Positions 1 to 8,699 are shown, numbered from the stretch's first letter. The stretch: DNA of 37,109 bases from Arthrobacter crystallopoietes BAB-32 (GCF_000328305.2 NZ_ANPE02000099.1:1-37109), one strand, 5' to 3'. Notes: a model not told the origin generated them from the sequence alone. Made by a program: numbers and translations.

Positions 1-2175
1 CACCGTGGGCGCCAGGCGCCGCAGTCCCAGGCCGGCGGCACGCGGGTCGGCCAGCAGATCGTCGAGCAGTTCGGCGTCCTCGCTGCGCAGGTAGGACACG
101 GCTGAGCCGACCCGGACGGTTCCGTGCCGGGCGGCGGTGTCCTCCACCAGGTAGCGCAGCGGCTGCGGGACGCCGGTGGCCGAGTGGCGGGTGAGGAAGT
201 CAAGGATGGCGGCGGCATCCCGGCCGGCGTCCAGGGCTGTGCGGATGGAGTCGGCGGAGAACCGGTGGACCGCCGCCGGGCCCCGGCCCTCCGCGTTCGA
301 GAGCAGCTGCAGTTCCCGGGCCACCGAGGGCTCCAGGTACCCGGGCGCCACCGCCGTCAGGTCGGCCTGCAGCATGAAGTGGGACAGCGGGGCCGGAAGC
401 TTCTCGTCGAGGACCGCTGCGGCCGCCGCCGGATCCTCGGCGAGCAGCAGGCCGAGCTCGGTCAGTGCCCCGGAACCAAGCAGGCCGAGCCTGGCGGCCT
501 CCTCCAGCATGCCCGGTACCAGCCGTTCGAACCGGCGCTGCAGCCGGGGCGACTGCCAGCTAAGGTAGGCGATGACGAACCCGGCGGAGGGCGCCGGAAC
601 GGTCCCGGCGGCCGGTTCGGGCGCGGAAGGCGGCGCCGCCAGCTCGGCCAGGGCGGCCAGCAGCCGCCGACGGACAGCGGGAGCGTCGGGACGGGAAGCT
701 TCGGCTGCCAGCACGTTGATCGGTGTGTTGCTGCTGGCGGCTCGTCCGGCACCAGGAGGCGGTCCGGCCGCGCCGGCCGAAGCGGAGCCCGGGGTGCTGC
801 CCGGTCCGCTGGCAACCAGCGCGGGCGCCCGGCCCAGCTCCAGCCACGCTGTTGCCAGGAGCTGCCACTGCAACGGGCGGTCCAGTGCGGCATAGGCCTC
901 GGCCCCGTGCACGGTCCAGCGCGAGGTGTCCACATCCAGCACCAGCAGCCCGGCGGCGGCCGTGAGCTCCAGCAGCCATCCGGCGTCCGCGGCATCGACG
1001 TGCAGCGCGTCGGCAACGCGTTTCACTTCCCGAACGCCGACGCCGCCGGCCCGCAGCGTGGCCACCGGTGCGTCCGCGGCCACAGCGAGCAGCTCGGCGA
1101 CCAGGCGCAGCGTTTCCGCCACCGCCGCGAAAGCCGCGTTGTCCCGGATAGCGGGCCGCACAGGGCGCATATCGGCGGGGCCTGCAGCCTCCGGCGGGTG
1201 GGTGTGCCAAGGGTTTGCGACGGCGCCGCCGCGCAGCAGCAGCCCGACAGCACGCGGCAGTTCCACATGGGTTTCGTCGAGCGGCACGAGCAGGCCGTGC
1301 GCCAGCAGCCACGGCACCGGCTGCAGGTCCGGTGCGGCGGCGTCCACCGTCCGCATCGCTTGCGGCACGGCCCCGACCGGAGAAGACCGGAACCGTTCCA
1401 GCAGTTCGGGCGTCTTCGCCGGAGCCGCGGCGAGCAACGTCGACCAGACGCCTGGCTGGCCGAGCCAGTGTTCGATCGCGGCAGCGGCGGCCTGCCCATG
1501 CTCCGCAGACGCCGCGGCCTGGCCAGCCGCTGCCCGGGCAGCAATGGCTTTGCCATCCTCCGCAGGTGCAGCCGCCGAGGGCATGTCAGCGTCCGGTTCA
1601 TTACCAGTCGGGGCCGGCAGGGCATGGCCTGCGCGCCGCAGCGAGTCGGCCACGGCGGCGAGCCGGCTGCCAGTCTGCGGGTTCAGTCCCGCCAGCGTCC
1701 GGTGGGTGCGGCCCATTCCGGCCGGATAGGGGCCCAGGACCTCGACCAGACCCGCGAGCGGAAGATAGGCAGGAAGGCGGGTACCGCCGTCGTTGTTCTC
1801 CGCGGGTTCAGCGGCAGGTGGCTGGCCGTCCCGGCGCACCAGCAGGCCCAGCGCATGCAGCCGCTGCAGGAGAGGCGCGGGTGACCGGGGACTGCGGGCC
1901 ACTGGCACCAGCAGGGGCGCCAGGCCCTGCGCGTCCACGGCTGTACCGCGGTCGACGTCGGAGGCCAGGACCACTGTTTCCATCAGTTCCAGCTCTGGCC
2001 GGGAGAGTTTTTCCAGCGCCCGCTGGAGGCTCACGCGCGTGCAGGCGCGTGCGGCGAGGGCGGAGAAGTCCGGGACCGGCGGCAGGCAAAGGTCCGGCCG
2101 GGCAGCGAAGAGAGCCCGCAGCTCGTCGTCGCTGCGGGCAGCCAGATCATCGGCCAGCGCGCGGATGGAGGACAC
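1..2175 (-). CDS. Helicase-associated (XPB_N/Helicase_C_3-type) domain protein, 3' end cut by the window edge
   Basis: The minus-strand reading frame is open from a GTG at 2175 down to base 1, about 725 codons, and runs off the window. The protein starts MSSIRALADDLAARSDDEL and is leucine/alanine rich, with the pattern of the actinobacterial helicase-associated protein that in mycobacteria and Arthrobacter lies next to the XPB/ERCC3-type DNA repair helicase (Rv0862c beside Rv0861c, from memory). It has no Walker motifs of its own in the visible part and is probably a DNA-binding or accessory partner of that helicase, which would lie to the left of the window. The GTG start fits the family N-terminus. 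No Shine-Dalgarno is visible, but a TACCGT box (2183-2188) ends 7 nt before the GTG, suggesting a leaderless transcript. The opposite strand also has a long open frame, which is a GC-bias shadow. Its exact role is not established. Confidence 0.85.
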   Translation of the reverse strand, partial: MSSIRALADDLAARSDDELRALFAARPDLCLPPVPDFSALAARACTRVSLQRALEKLSRPELELMETVVLASDVDRGTAVDAQGLAPLLVPVARSPRSPAPLLQRLHALGLLVRRDGQPPAAEPAENNDGGTRLPAYLPLAGLVEVLGPYPAGMGRTHRTLAGLNPQTGSRLAAVADSLRRAGHALPAPTGNEPDADMPSAAAPAEDGKAIAARAAAGQAAASAEHGQAAAAAIEHWLGQPGVWSTLLAAAPAKTPELLERFRSSPVGAVPQAMRTVDAAAPDLQPVPWLLAHGLLVPLDETHVELPRAVGLLLRGGAVANPWHTHPPEAAGPADMRPVRPAIRDNAAFAAVAETLRLVAELLAVAADAPVATLRAGGVGVREVKRVADALHVDAADAGWLLELTAAAGLLVLDVDTSRWTVHGAEAYAALDRPLQWQLLATAWLELGRAPALVASGPGSTPGSASAGAAGPPPGAGRAASSNTPINVLAAEASRPDAPAVRRRLLAALAELAAPPSAPEPAAGTVPAPSAGFVIAYLSWQSPRLQRRFERLVPGMLEEAARLGLLGSGALTELGLLLAEDPAAAAAVLDEKLPAPLSHFMLQADLTAVAPGYLEPSVARELQLLSNAEGRGPAAVHRFSADSIRTALDAGRDAAAILDFLTRHSATGVPQPLRYLVEDTAARHGTVRVGSAVSYLRSEDAELLDDLLADPRAAGLGLRRLAPTV

Positions 2176-2247
2176 CGTATTAACGGTACCCGCACCGTCA
2201 CTGCGCCGCGGCGGCGGGGGCAGAGGCTTGCGGCGCCGAGGCGAGGA

Positions 2248-2502
2248 TCAGAGGCGGCGGCGCCGGCGGATGTTGCGCACGATCATGGCGCCCATCAGCA
2301 GGAAGGCGATCGGGAAGCCGACCCAGGCGATGCCGACGAACCCAGGCCACATTTCGGCACCGAAGAGAGCTCCGACCAGGATGACCGCCAGGCTGATCAG
2401 GCCTGCGGCGGAAACCACTGCGGCCAGCAGGACCACGGTGACCAGCAGCTTGCTGGCCTCGGAATTGCCCTCAGGCAGCGGGGCAGGAACATGGCCGGAC
2501 AT
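2248..2502 (-). CDS. Small two-helix membrane protein, function unknown
   Basis: An 84-residue protein beginning MSGHVPAPLPEG, with two hydrophobic segments at about residues 22-48 and 55-78 and a strongly basic C-terminus (RNIRRRRRL) that should sit in the cytoplasm. I chose the ATG at 2502 because a TAGCGT box (2510-2515) ends exactly 7 nt upstream, the geometry of a leaderless actinobacterial promoter. An in-frame TTG at 2526 would add eight residues but has no convincing ribosome-binding site. The gene is transcribed towards the helicase-associated gene (73 nt gap) and divergently from the cold-shock gene. I do not recognise a named family. Small proteins of this type are common, uncharacterised neighbours of this block in Arthrobacter. 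Confidence 0.75.
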   Translation of the reverse strand: MSGHVPAPLPEGNSEASKLLVTVVLLAAVVSAAGLISLAVILVGALFGAEMWPGFVGIAWVGFPIAFLLMGAMIVRNIRRRRRL

Positions 2503-2538
2503 GACGATAACGCTAACAGCGGACAAGATGCCGGCAAA
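2503..2538 (-). promoter_or_regulatory. Candidate leaderless promoter for the small membrane protein
   Basis: On the minus strand, TTTGCC (2538-2533) is followed by a 17-nt spacer and TAGCGT (2515-2510), then 7 nt to the ATG at 2502. The -10 box fits the actinobacterial TANNNT consensus. The -35 is weak. The same TAGCGT plus 7 nt arrangement precedes the MscS gene at 22954. Confidence 0.4.
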
Positions 2539-2566
2539 AGTCGCCGAAGGGGATGGCCGGACAGGC

Positions 2567-2697
2567 TAATCTAGATACAGACTTCCCGTCTGTCCGCGGG
2601 CCGGCGCCAGCTTGCGCCGGCGGCCGGACCGGATGGAACACGCAGGCAGCGCCGGGCTGGAAACCGGTGCACGAAATCGTAGAACGAGGTAGCAGAA
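2567..2697 (+). promoter_or_regulatory. Cold-shock gene leader: candidate -10 box and two stem-loops
   Basis: A TAATCT box at 2567-2572 could be the -10 element, giving an untranslated leader of roughly 120 nt. The leader contains a 6-bp perfect hairpin (ACAGAC 2577-2582 with GTCTGT 2588-2593, 5-nt loop) and an 8-bp GC-rich hairpin (GCCGGCGC 2600-2607 with GCGCCGGC 2614-2621, 6-nt loop). A GAGG ribosome-binding site lies at 2686-2689, 8 nt before the GTG. Long structured leaders are typical of cold-shock mRNAs. A regulatory role here is inference. Confidence 0.4.
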
Positions 2698-3081
2698 GTG
2701 CCTATCGGCAAGGTGAAGTGGTTCGACACTGAGAAGGGATTCGGCTTCCTGGCCACGGATGAAGGCCAGGAAGTTTTCCTGCATGCTTCGGCACTGCCCA
2801 CCGGGGTCAAAGAGGTCAAGGCCGGAACCCGGATGGAGTTCGGCATTGCCGAAGGCCGCCGCGGCGCGCAGGCGCTCTCGGTGCGGATTATCGATGCCAA
2901 GCCGTCGGTAGCCAAGGCCACGCGCAAGCCCGCCGAGGACATGGCCATCATCACCGAGGACCTGATCAAGCTGCTGGACGGCATTTCCAACGGGCTGCGT
3001 AAGGGCCGGTATCCCGACAAGGCGCACGCGACCAAGGTCGCTGCCGTGCTGCGGCGGGTTGCCGACGACCTGGACGCCTAG
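2698..3081 (+). CDS. Cold-shock domain protein with C-terminal extension (CspB-type, 127 aa)
   Basis: Residues 1-67 form a cold-shock domain, a single-stranded RNA/DNA-binding beta-barrel, with both RNA-binding motifs intact: RNP1 (KGFGFL, about residues 13-18) and RNP2 (VFLHAS, about 26-31). Such proteins melt RNA secondary structure and act as RNA chaperones in the cytoplasm. The protein is about twice the usual 67 residues because of a charged, probably helical extension (residues 70-127, ending VAAVLRRVADDLDA). This is the architecture of the longer actinobacterial CspB form. The start is GTG with GAGG 8 nt upstream. The next gene (DUF3027) starts 17 nt downstream, so the two are probably co-transcribed. 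The long structured leader suggests post-transcriptional control. Confidence 0.93.
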   Translation: MPIGKVKWFDTEKGFGFLATDEGQEVFLHASALPTGVKEVKAGTRMEFGIAEGRRGAQALSVRIIDAKPSVAKATRKPAEDMAIITEDLIKLLDGISNGLRKGRYPDKAHATKVAAVLRRVADDLDA

Positions 3082-3098
3082 GCCGGACGGGAGAGGTC

Positions 3099-3752
3099 TT
3101 GACCAGTCCGGAAGCGGAAACGAGCGGCGCGCCTGCGGCCAAGCGGCGCGTCTACAAGCGTGCGCCGAAGCTGGACGCGGTGCTGGCCGAGGCCGTGGAG
3201 CGTGCCCGCCAAGGCGTGCTGGAAATCGCCCCAGCCGAACAGGTCGGCGCGCACATCAGCGCGGTGGCCGAAGCTGAACGCATGGTCATCCACCGCTTCG
3301 AAGCCAACGTCCCCGGCTACGGCGGCTGGCAGTGGTTCGCCTCGCTGGCCCGAGTCCCGCGCAGCAAGCACGTGACTGTGTGCGAAGTGGGCTTGCTGCC
3401 TTCGGAGACCTCTTTGCTGGCGCCGGACTGGGTGCCGTGGGCCGAACGCGTCCGGCCGGAGGAAGCCGCCGCTGCCGAGGCGGAAGCGGCAGAGTCCGCC
3501 GGGCCCGAAGCAACGGAAGGCTCCGAGGCCGGGCGTGACGAGGCCGAAGCAACCGAATCCGCCGGGTCCGGCGAAGCTGCGCAGTCGGGCGCTGATGCCG
3601 AGGCTGGGCCGACCGAGGATGAAGCGCCGGCCGAGGACGTGCCTGGTGCTGCCGGATTAACAGGCCCTGCCGAGACAGAACCCGAGGACGGCGAGAATGC
3701 GGAGGCAAGCTCCGCCGTCGTTATTGGCGAGGACACGGAGGCACAGGGCTGA
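3099..3752 (+). CDS. DUF3027 family protein
   Basis: A 217-residue protein with a TTG start. GGGAGAGG at 3089-3096 is a good ribosome-binding site, and the start lies 17 nt after the cold-shock stop codon. The N-terminal half (about residues 15-125) carries the actinobacterial DUF3027 signature: a basic patch (AAKRRVYKRAPKLD), then GGWQWFASLARVPRSK, VTVCEVGLLP and APDWVPWAERVRPE. The rest (about 126-217) is an Ala/Glu/Ser/Gly-rich acidic, low-complexity tail that is likely disordered and makes the size variable among relatives. The gene is normally found near a cold-shock gene and serC in actinobacteria. No function is established. The conserved tryptophans and basic segment would fit nucleic-acid or ribosome contact, but that is speculation. 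Confidence 0.85.
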   Translation: MTSPEAETSGAPAAKRRVYKRAPKLDAVLAEAVERARQGVLEIAPAEQVGAHISAVAEAERMVIHRFEANVPGYGGWQWFASLARVPRSKHVTVCEVGLLPSETSLLAPDWVPWAERVRPEEAAAAEAEAAESAGPEATEGSEAGRDEAEATESAGSGEAAQSGADAEAGPTEDEAPAEDVPGAAGLTGPAETEPEDGENAEASSAVVIGEDTEAQG

Positions 3753-3794
3753 CACCCTGCCGTTTCCGTTGAGACCCGCAGGAAGGTAGGGAAA

Positions 3795-5063
3795 GTGAGC
3801 GCGATGTTCCGCTCCCTGCGGTTCTTCAATTACCGGATCTGGTTCCTGGGCGCCGTGGTGTCCAACATCGGGACCTGGATGCAGCGGACGGCGCAGGACT
3901 GGCTGGTCTTCGACATCCTGACCGAGCAGGACGCCGCTGCGATGGGCATCGTGATGGCGCTGCAGCTCGGGCCCCAGCTGGTGATGGCCCCGTGGGCCGG
4001 GCTGATCGCGGACCGCTTCGACCGGCGGAAAGTGCTGATGGTCACGCAGCTGTCGATGGCGCTGCTGGGCCTTGGCCTGGGCCTCATGGTCATTACGGAC
4101 GTCGTGGCGCTGTGGCATGTCTACGCCTTCGCGCTGGCGCTCGGGGTGGTCTCCTCGGTGGATGCGCCGGCCCGGCAGACCTTCGTTTCGGAGCTGGTGC
4201 GTGACGATTTCCTCCCGAACGCGGTGGCGCTGAACAGCACGTCCTTCAATCTCGCGCGGATGGTCGGTCCGGCCGTGGCCGGCGTGCTGACCGTGGCGGT
4301 TGGGCCCGGTTGGGTCTTCCTGATCAACGCTGCGACCTTCGCCGCCACGATCGCGGCGTTGCTGGCCATCCGCTCCAGCGAACTGCGCGACCTGCCGCGG
4401 GCGGCGAAGGGCAAGGGCATGATCCGCGAAGGCTTCCGCTATGTGCGGTTCCGGCCGGACCTGGTCGTGGTCATGGCGGCGATCTTCATCATCGGCACCT
4501 TCGGGCTTAACTTCGCGATCTATATTGCCGGCATGGCGCGGGAGGAATTCGGCGGGCATGCCGGCGATTTCGGCCTGCTTTCCTCGGTGATGGCCGTGGG
4601 CTCGGTGCTGGGGGCGCTCCTCGCGGCCCGGCGGGAGCGGCCGCGGCTGCGTTTCATTTTCGGCGCCTCGGCGGCTTTCGCCGTAGCCTGCACTGCGGCG
4701 GCGCTCGCGCCCAATGCCTGGCTGTTCGGCCTGTTCCTGGTGCCGGTAGGGGTGTCGTCGCTGACCATCATGACCAGCGCGAACGCCTACGTCCAGACCA
4801 CTACGGACCCAGTGATGCGCGGCCGGGTGATGGCCCTCTACATGGCGATCTTCATGGGCGGCACGCCGCTGGGTGCGCCGTTCGTCGGGCTGGTGTCCAA
4901 CGCTTTCGGTGCACGGTGGGGGCTGGGGGTTGCCGCGATTTCCGGGGTGGTGGCTGCCGTGGTCGGGCTGGCTTGGGCCTGGCGGGCCAAGCAGTTGCGC
5001 TTCCAGTTCGACCGGATGCCCAAGCGGAGGCTGCGGATCGTCTACCTGTCCGAGCGCCACTGA
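3795..5063 (+). CDS. MFS transporter, EntS/MFS_3-like exporter
   Basis: A 422-residue polytopic inner-membrane protein with about 12 hydrophobic segments. The MFS motif between helices 2 and 3 is visible (GLIADRFDRRKVLMV, about residues 68-82), and the N-terminus (FRSLRFFNYRIWFLG...NIGTWMQRTAQDWLV) is typical of the MFS_3/EntS group of proton-driven exporters. The substrate cannot be read from the sequence. EntS homologues export siderophores, but most actinobacterial members are uncharacterised. The start is GTG with AAGGTAGGG just upstream, 42 nt after DUF3027, so it may belong to the cold-shock/DUF3027 transcript. It converges on serC, with two strong hairpins between the genes. Confidence 0.88.
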   Translation: MSAMFRSLRFFNYRIWFLGAVVSNIGTWMQRTAQDWLVFDILTEQDAAAMGIVMALQLGPQLVMAPWAGLIADRFDRRKVLMVTQLSMALLGLGLGLMVITDVVALWHVYAFALALGVVSSVDAPARQTFVSELVRDDFLPNAVALNSTSFNLARMVGPAVAGVLTVAVGPGWVFLINAATFAATIAALLAIRSSELRDLPRAAKGKGMIREGFRYVRFRPDLVVVMAAIFIIGTFGLNFAIYIAGMAREEFGGHAGDFGLLSSVMAVGSVLGALLAARRERPRLRFIFGASAAFAVACTAAALAPNAWLFGLFLVPVGVSSLTIMTSANAYVQTTTDPVMRGRVMALYMAIFMGGTPLGAPFVGLVSNAFGARWGLGVAAISGVVAAVVGLAWAWRAKQLRFQFDRMPKRRLRIVYLSERH

Positions 5064-5070
5064 CATTTCC

Positions 5071-5101
5071 AGCTGGGCGCGAAGGCATCGCGCGCCCAGC
5101 T
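5071..5101. terminator. Perfect 11-bp hairpin between convergent MFS and serC genes
   Basis: AGCTGGGCGCG (5071-5081) pairs perfectly with CGCGCCCAGCT (5091-5101) across a 9-nt loop, 7 nt after the MFS stop codon. There is no clear U-tract. It is the first of two tandem hairpins in the convergent gap. Confidence 0.55.
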
Positions 5102-5118
5102 CCAGCTGCCGTTAAAGG

Positions 5119-5151
5119 GGCTGGGGCGCCCGTTTCCGGAACGCCCCAGCC
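5119..5151. terminator. Second hairpin, bidirectional terminator for MFS and serC
   Basis: GGCTGGGGCG (5119-5128) pairs perfectly with CGCCCCAGCC (5142-5151) across a 13-nt loop. It lies 16 nt beyond the serC stop codon (5168) on the minus strand and after the first hairpin on the plus strand, so it can terminate both transcripts. Confidence 0.6.
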
Positions 5152-5167
5152 ATCAGGATTCGGTGGT

Positions 5168-6355
<1,188 letters not shown>

Positions 6356-6466
6356 CTACATTCTGCCGTACGCTCCTGCAGCCCCGTTAGCTGGCGGGCG
6401 CGGATTCCGCATTTCGGAACGTCAGCGGACGCGCGGAGGGGGCCGGACGCCATTTATCCGCATTCG

Positions 6467-6485
6467 GTCAAACAGGCTAACCTTG
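6467..6485 (+). promoter_or_regulatory. Candidate -10 box and DtxR/IdeR half-site upstream of the DtxR-type gene
   Basis: GGCTAACCTTG (6475-6485) matches the right half of the DtxR/IdeR box consensus (TWAGGTWAGSCTWACCTWA), while the left half is degenerate. TAACCT (6478-6483) inside it can serve as a -10 element, so binding there would block the promoter. Autoregulation is an inference from position and half-site only. Confidence 0.3.
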
Positions 6486-6560
6486 ACGTGGGACAACGAC
6501 GCCGGTGCGTCGGCTTGAGCAGCGGATTCCCGCCACCTGCGCCGAGGAGCAAGAAACTAA

Positions 6561-7256
6561 GTGACTGACCTCATCGATACCACCGAGATGTATCTGCGGA
6601 CGATTCTCGAGCTGGAGGAGGAGAACATCGTTGCGCTGCGCGCGCGCATCGCCGAACGGCTCCGCCATTCCGGTCCGACCGTTTCGCAGACCATCGGCCG
6701 GATGGAACGCGACGGGCTGGTTGTGGTTTCGGAAGACCGCCATTTGGAGCTGACCGAGCACGGCCGCCGGCGCGCGGTGGAGGTCATGCGCAAGCACCGG
6801 TTGGCGGAACGGTTGTTGTCGGACGTGATCGGGCTCGATTGGCCGTACGTCCACGATGAAGCCTGCCGCTGGGAACACGTGATGAGCGAACGTGTGGAGC
6901 AGCGCCTCTACGAGCTGCTCGGCAAGCCAAAGGAATCGCCCTACGGCAATCCGATCCCGGGACTTGAAGCGCTGGGCGGCGAGCCGGCCGGGGAATTCGC
7001 CAGCGGCGTGGTGAACCTCACCGAGGCGATGCGCGGGTATGCGCCGGACAAGCAGGTCGCCATCGTGCGGCTGGCCGAGCCGATCCAAGTCGATCCGGAA
7101 CTGCTGCTGCAGTTGGAGGAAGGCGGCCTCAAACCGGGGGCCCAGCTCCAGCTCGCCACCGTGGGGGACTATATTTCCGTGCGGGTGCCCGGCATCGAAG
7201 GAGCCCTCGAGCTGCCGCCCGAAGTCGCCGCGCACATCTTCGTGTCCATGAGCTGA
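6561..7256 (+). CDS. DtxR/IdeR-family metal-dependent transcriptional repressor
   Basis: A 231-residue cytoplasmic DNA-binding regulator. The winged helix (about residues 1-73) includes the recognition segment SGPTVSQTIGRMERDGL. The dimerisation/metal domain (about 74-140) keeps every DtxR metal ligand at the DtxR numbering: M10, H79, E83, H98, C102, E105 and H106. The C-terminal SH3-like domain (about 150-231) is complete. M10 and C102 favour an Fe(II)-responsive DtxR/IdeR-type site over the Mn-specific MntR type, which lacks the cysteine. The start is GTG with GAGGAG about 11 nt upstream, a slightly long spacing. It is divergent from serC and followed by a perfect 15-bp hairpin. A half DtxR box in its own promoter suggests autoregulation. 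Whether it is the main iron regulator or a paralogue cannot be told from this window. Confidence 0.93.
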   Translation: MTDLIDTTEMYLRTILELEEENIVALRARIAERLRHSGPTVSQTIGRMERDGLVVVSEDRHLELTEHGRRRAVEVMRKHRLAERLLSDVIGLDWPYVHDEACRWEHVMSERVEQRLYELLGKPKESPYGNPIPGLEALGGEPAGEFASGVVNLTEAMRGYAPDKQVAIVRLAEPIQVDPELLLQLEEGGLKPGAQLQLATVGDYISVRVPGIEGALELPPEVAAHIFVSMS

Positions 7257-7276
7257 ACGCACCGACGAAAACGATT

Positions 7277-7310
7277 AAATCCGTTATCCACAGGCGTGGA
7301 TAACGGATTT
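7277..7310 (+). terminator. 15-bp perfect hairpin after the DtxR-type gene, containing a consensus DnaA box
   Basis: AAATCCGTTATCCAC (7277-7291) pairs perfectly with GTGGATAACGGATTT (7296-7310) across a 4-nt loop, with A residues before and T residues after, so it can act as an intrinsic terminator. TTATCCACA (7284-7292) is an exact DnaA box, and the other arm reads TTATCCACG on the opposite strand. It overlaps the -35 region of the next gene's promoter. Confidence 0.65.
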
Positions 7311-7338
7311 ATCACTTTAGGCCCTTTGGCCCTATAGT
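7309..7338 (+). promoter_or_regulatory. Promoter of the M23 peptidase transcript
   Basis: TTATCA (7309-7314) and TATAGT (7333-7338) are separated by 18 nt. Transcription would start near 7345, at the beginning of the c-di-AMP riboswitch leader. The -35 overlaps the downstream arm of the preceding hairpin/DnaA-box palindrome. Confidence 0.55.
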
Positions 7339-7367
7339 TGGTGCTTGGCGCCGATGCATTGGCGTTA

Positions 7368-7585
7368 CCTGGTCCGCAGCCGAACCCTGTCGGCGGATCG
7401 GCGTTTGGACCCGACAGGGGCGGAGGACCCACCAACCGGCAGCACCGTTCAGCTGCCTTTGGGGTGAAGCCTCGCTTGGATTCGGCATCAACTGTCTTGC
7501 CACGGTGATGCCGCATGCCATGTGCGTGGCCGAGTTTTCTTCTACTCGAACCCGACAGCTAACTTCGCAGGCTTCCAGGAGAGGG
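7368..7585 (+). promoter_or_regulatory. ydaO/yuaA-type cyclic di-AMP riboswitch upstream of the M23 peptidase
   Basis: The leader carries the conserved ydaO segments in order: a 9-bp stem (CCCTGTCGG 7385-7393 with CCGACAGGG 7411-7419), GGAGGACCCACC (7422-7433), TTTGGGGTGAAGC (about 7458-7470), and the diagnostic 3' block CGAACCCGACAGCTAAC (7547-7563) followed by TTCGCAGGC. A closing helix may form between CCTGG (7368-7372) and CCAGG (7575-7579). This class binds c-di-AMP and in actinobacteria typically switches off cell-wall hydrolase genes when ligand is high. The ribosome-binding site follows immediately. A near-identical 3' block precedes the next gene. Exact boundaries are approximate. 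Confidence 0.85.
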
Positions 7586-7592
7586 AAGATCG

Positions 7593-8384
7593 TTGTCAGA
7601 AAACAGACCAACGGGACGGCGCCGTTCAGCTGCTCCCGCCGCAGCCCGGCGGCCGCGCACCGCAACGACCGGCCGCCGCCGTGCGGAGGTTGCCCCATCG
7701 CCGGTTTCCGCGTTCGTACGCGGCGCAGGCCACAAGGCAGCGATCGCCGCCGCCGTTTCGGGAATGGCGCTGACAGTCCTGCTGCCCACGACGGCAGGGA
7801 ATGCCGAACAAATCGACCCCGGTCCGGTCGCTGCCGGAGCCGGTGCTGCGGTGAATCCAGCACAGCCGGTTACTGCCGCGGCCGAGGTCGAAATGCAGTT
7901 CCAGCGCACCGGTCTGAGCAGCAGTTTCGATCCTGACACCAAGCTTGAACAAGTCATGGTCGCGGCGGGGGAAGACGCCAAGCCGATAGGCAGTGAAGGA
8001 ACGCTGTCCTCGCCGATGGAAGACATGAAAATGACTTCTCCCTTTGGGTTCCGCGTTAACCCGGTGACCGGCTATGCCCGCGAAATGCACACCGGGCAGG
8101 ACTATGGAGCGGCCTGCGGCACTCCGGTCTACTCCTCGGCCGGCGGCACCGTGAAAGAAGCCGGTTGGGCCGGCGGCTACGGCAATCGGGTTGTGGTGGA
8201 CCACGGCAACGGCCTGGAGACCACCTACAACCACCTCACCAGCATCAGCGCCAAGGTCGGCGACAAGGTTCTCCGCGGTGATCTGTTGGCCCAGAGTGGC
8301 ACGACCGGAAATTCGACCGGCTGCCACCTCCATTTCGAAGTTGTCGTGAATGGCGACATGGTTGACCCGAAGGGCTGGCTCTAG
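7593..8384 (+). CDS. Secreted M23 (LytM-type) peptidoglycan endopeptidase
   Basis: A 263-residue exported protein. It has an unusually long Arg-rich N-region (residues 1-45), a signal/anchor helix (about 48-66), a linker, and an M23 metallopeptidase domain from about residue 145 to 263. The zinc and catalytic residues are all visible: H166 and D170 (HTGQD), H214 (YNHLT), and H245/H247 (HLHF). It should cleave peptide cross-links in peptidoglycan outside the membrane. The start is TTG with AGGAGAGGGA just upstream and directly after the riboswitch. It sits beside a second riboswitch-controlled hydrolase, so both probably respond to c-di-AMP as part of wall and turgor homeostasis. A degenerate M23 lacking catalysis is unlikely because the motif set is complete. 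Confidence 0.92.
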   Translation: MSENRPTGRRRSAAPAAARRPRTATTGRRRAEVAPSPVSAFVRGAGHKAAIAAAVSGMALTVLLPTTAGNAEQIDPGPVAAGAGAAVNPAQPVTAAAEVEMQFQRTGLSSSFDPDTKLEQVMVAAGEDAKPIGSEGTLSSPMEDMKMTSPFGFRVNPVTGYAREMHTGQDYGAACGTPVYSSAGGTVKEAGWAGGYGNRVVVDHGNGLETTYNHLTSISAKVGDKVLRGDLLAQSGTTGNSTGCHLHFEVVVNGDMVDPKGWL

Positions 8385-8634
8385 GCCTTTTCGTTTTGCT
8401 TTTTCGAGCAGCTTGGTTGGTTTGACCGCTGCATTCCGGGCGTTTTGAATGGCATTTGCCGCACCCTCCGGCATGTCCCTGGGGACTATTTGGGGTGAGC
8501 ACTTACCGCCCGGTTCCACTGTGGCGAGAATCACAATTCATGGTGCAGTGAATGAAATTCCGCGCCATTGGTGAATCGTTCCGGGCTGGAAGAAGATCCG
8601 TCGTGATCATTCCGTCGCCACGCCGTGATCTGAA

Positions 8635-8662
8635 TGTGACTTACGGCGATGAATCGTATATC
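8635..8662 (+). promoter_or_regulatory. Weak candidate promoter of the NlpC/P60 transcript
   Basis: TGTGAC (8635-8640) and TATATC (8657-8662) are 16 nt apart, placing a start near 8669, just ahead of the second riboswitch. Both boxes are imperfect. The 8385-8634 stretch after the M23 stop holds no gene I can support. Confidence 0.3.
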
Positions 8663-8699
8663 GTCGAACCCGTGCCAAATCGCAGAGATGATTTGGCTC

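Noticed and set aside
124-1884. 586-codon plus-strand open frame
   Set aside because: It is antisense to the helicase-associated gene. Its Arg/Gly/Gln-rich product has no fold-like pattern and comes from GC-biased third positions on the other strand.
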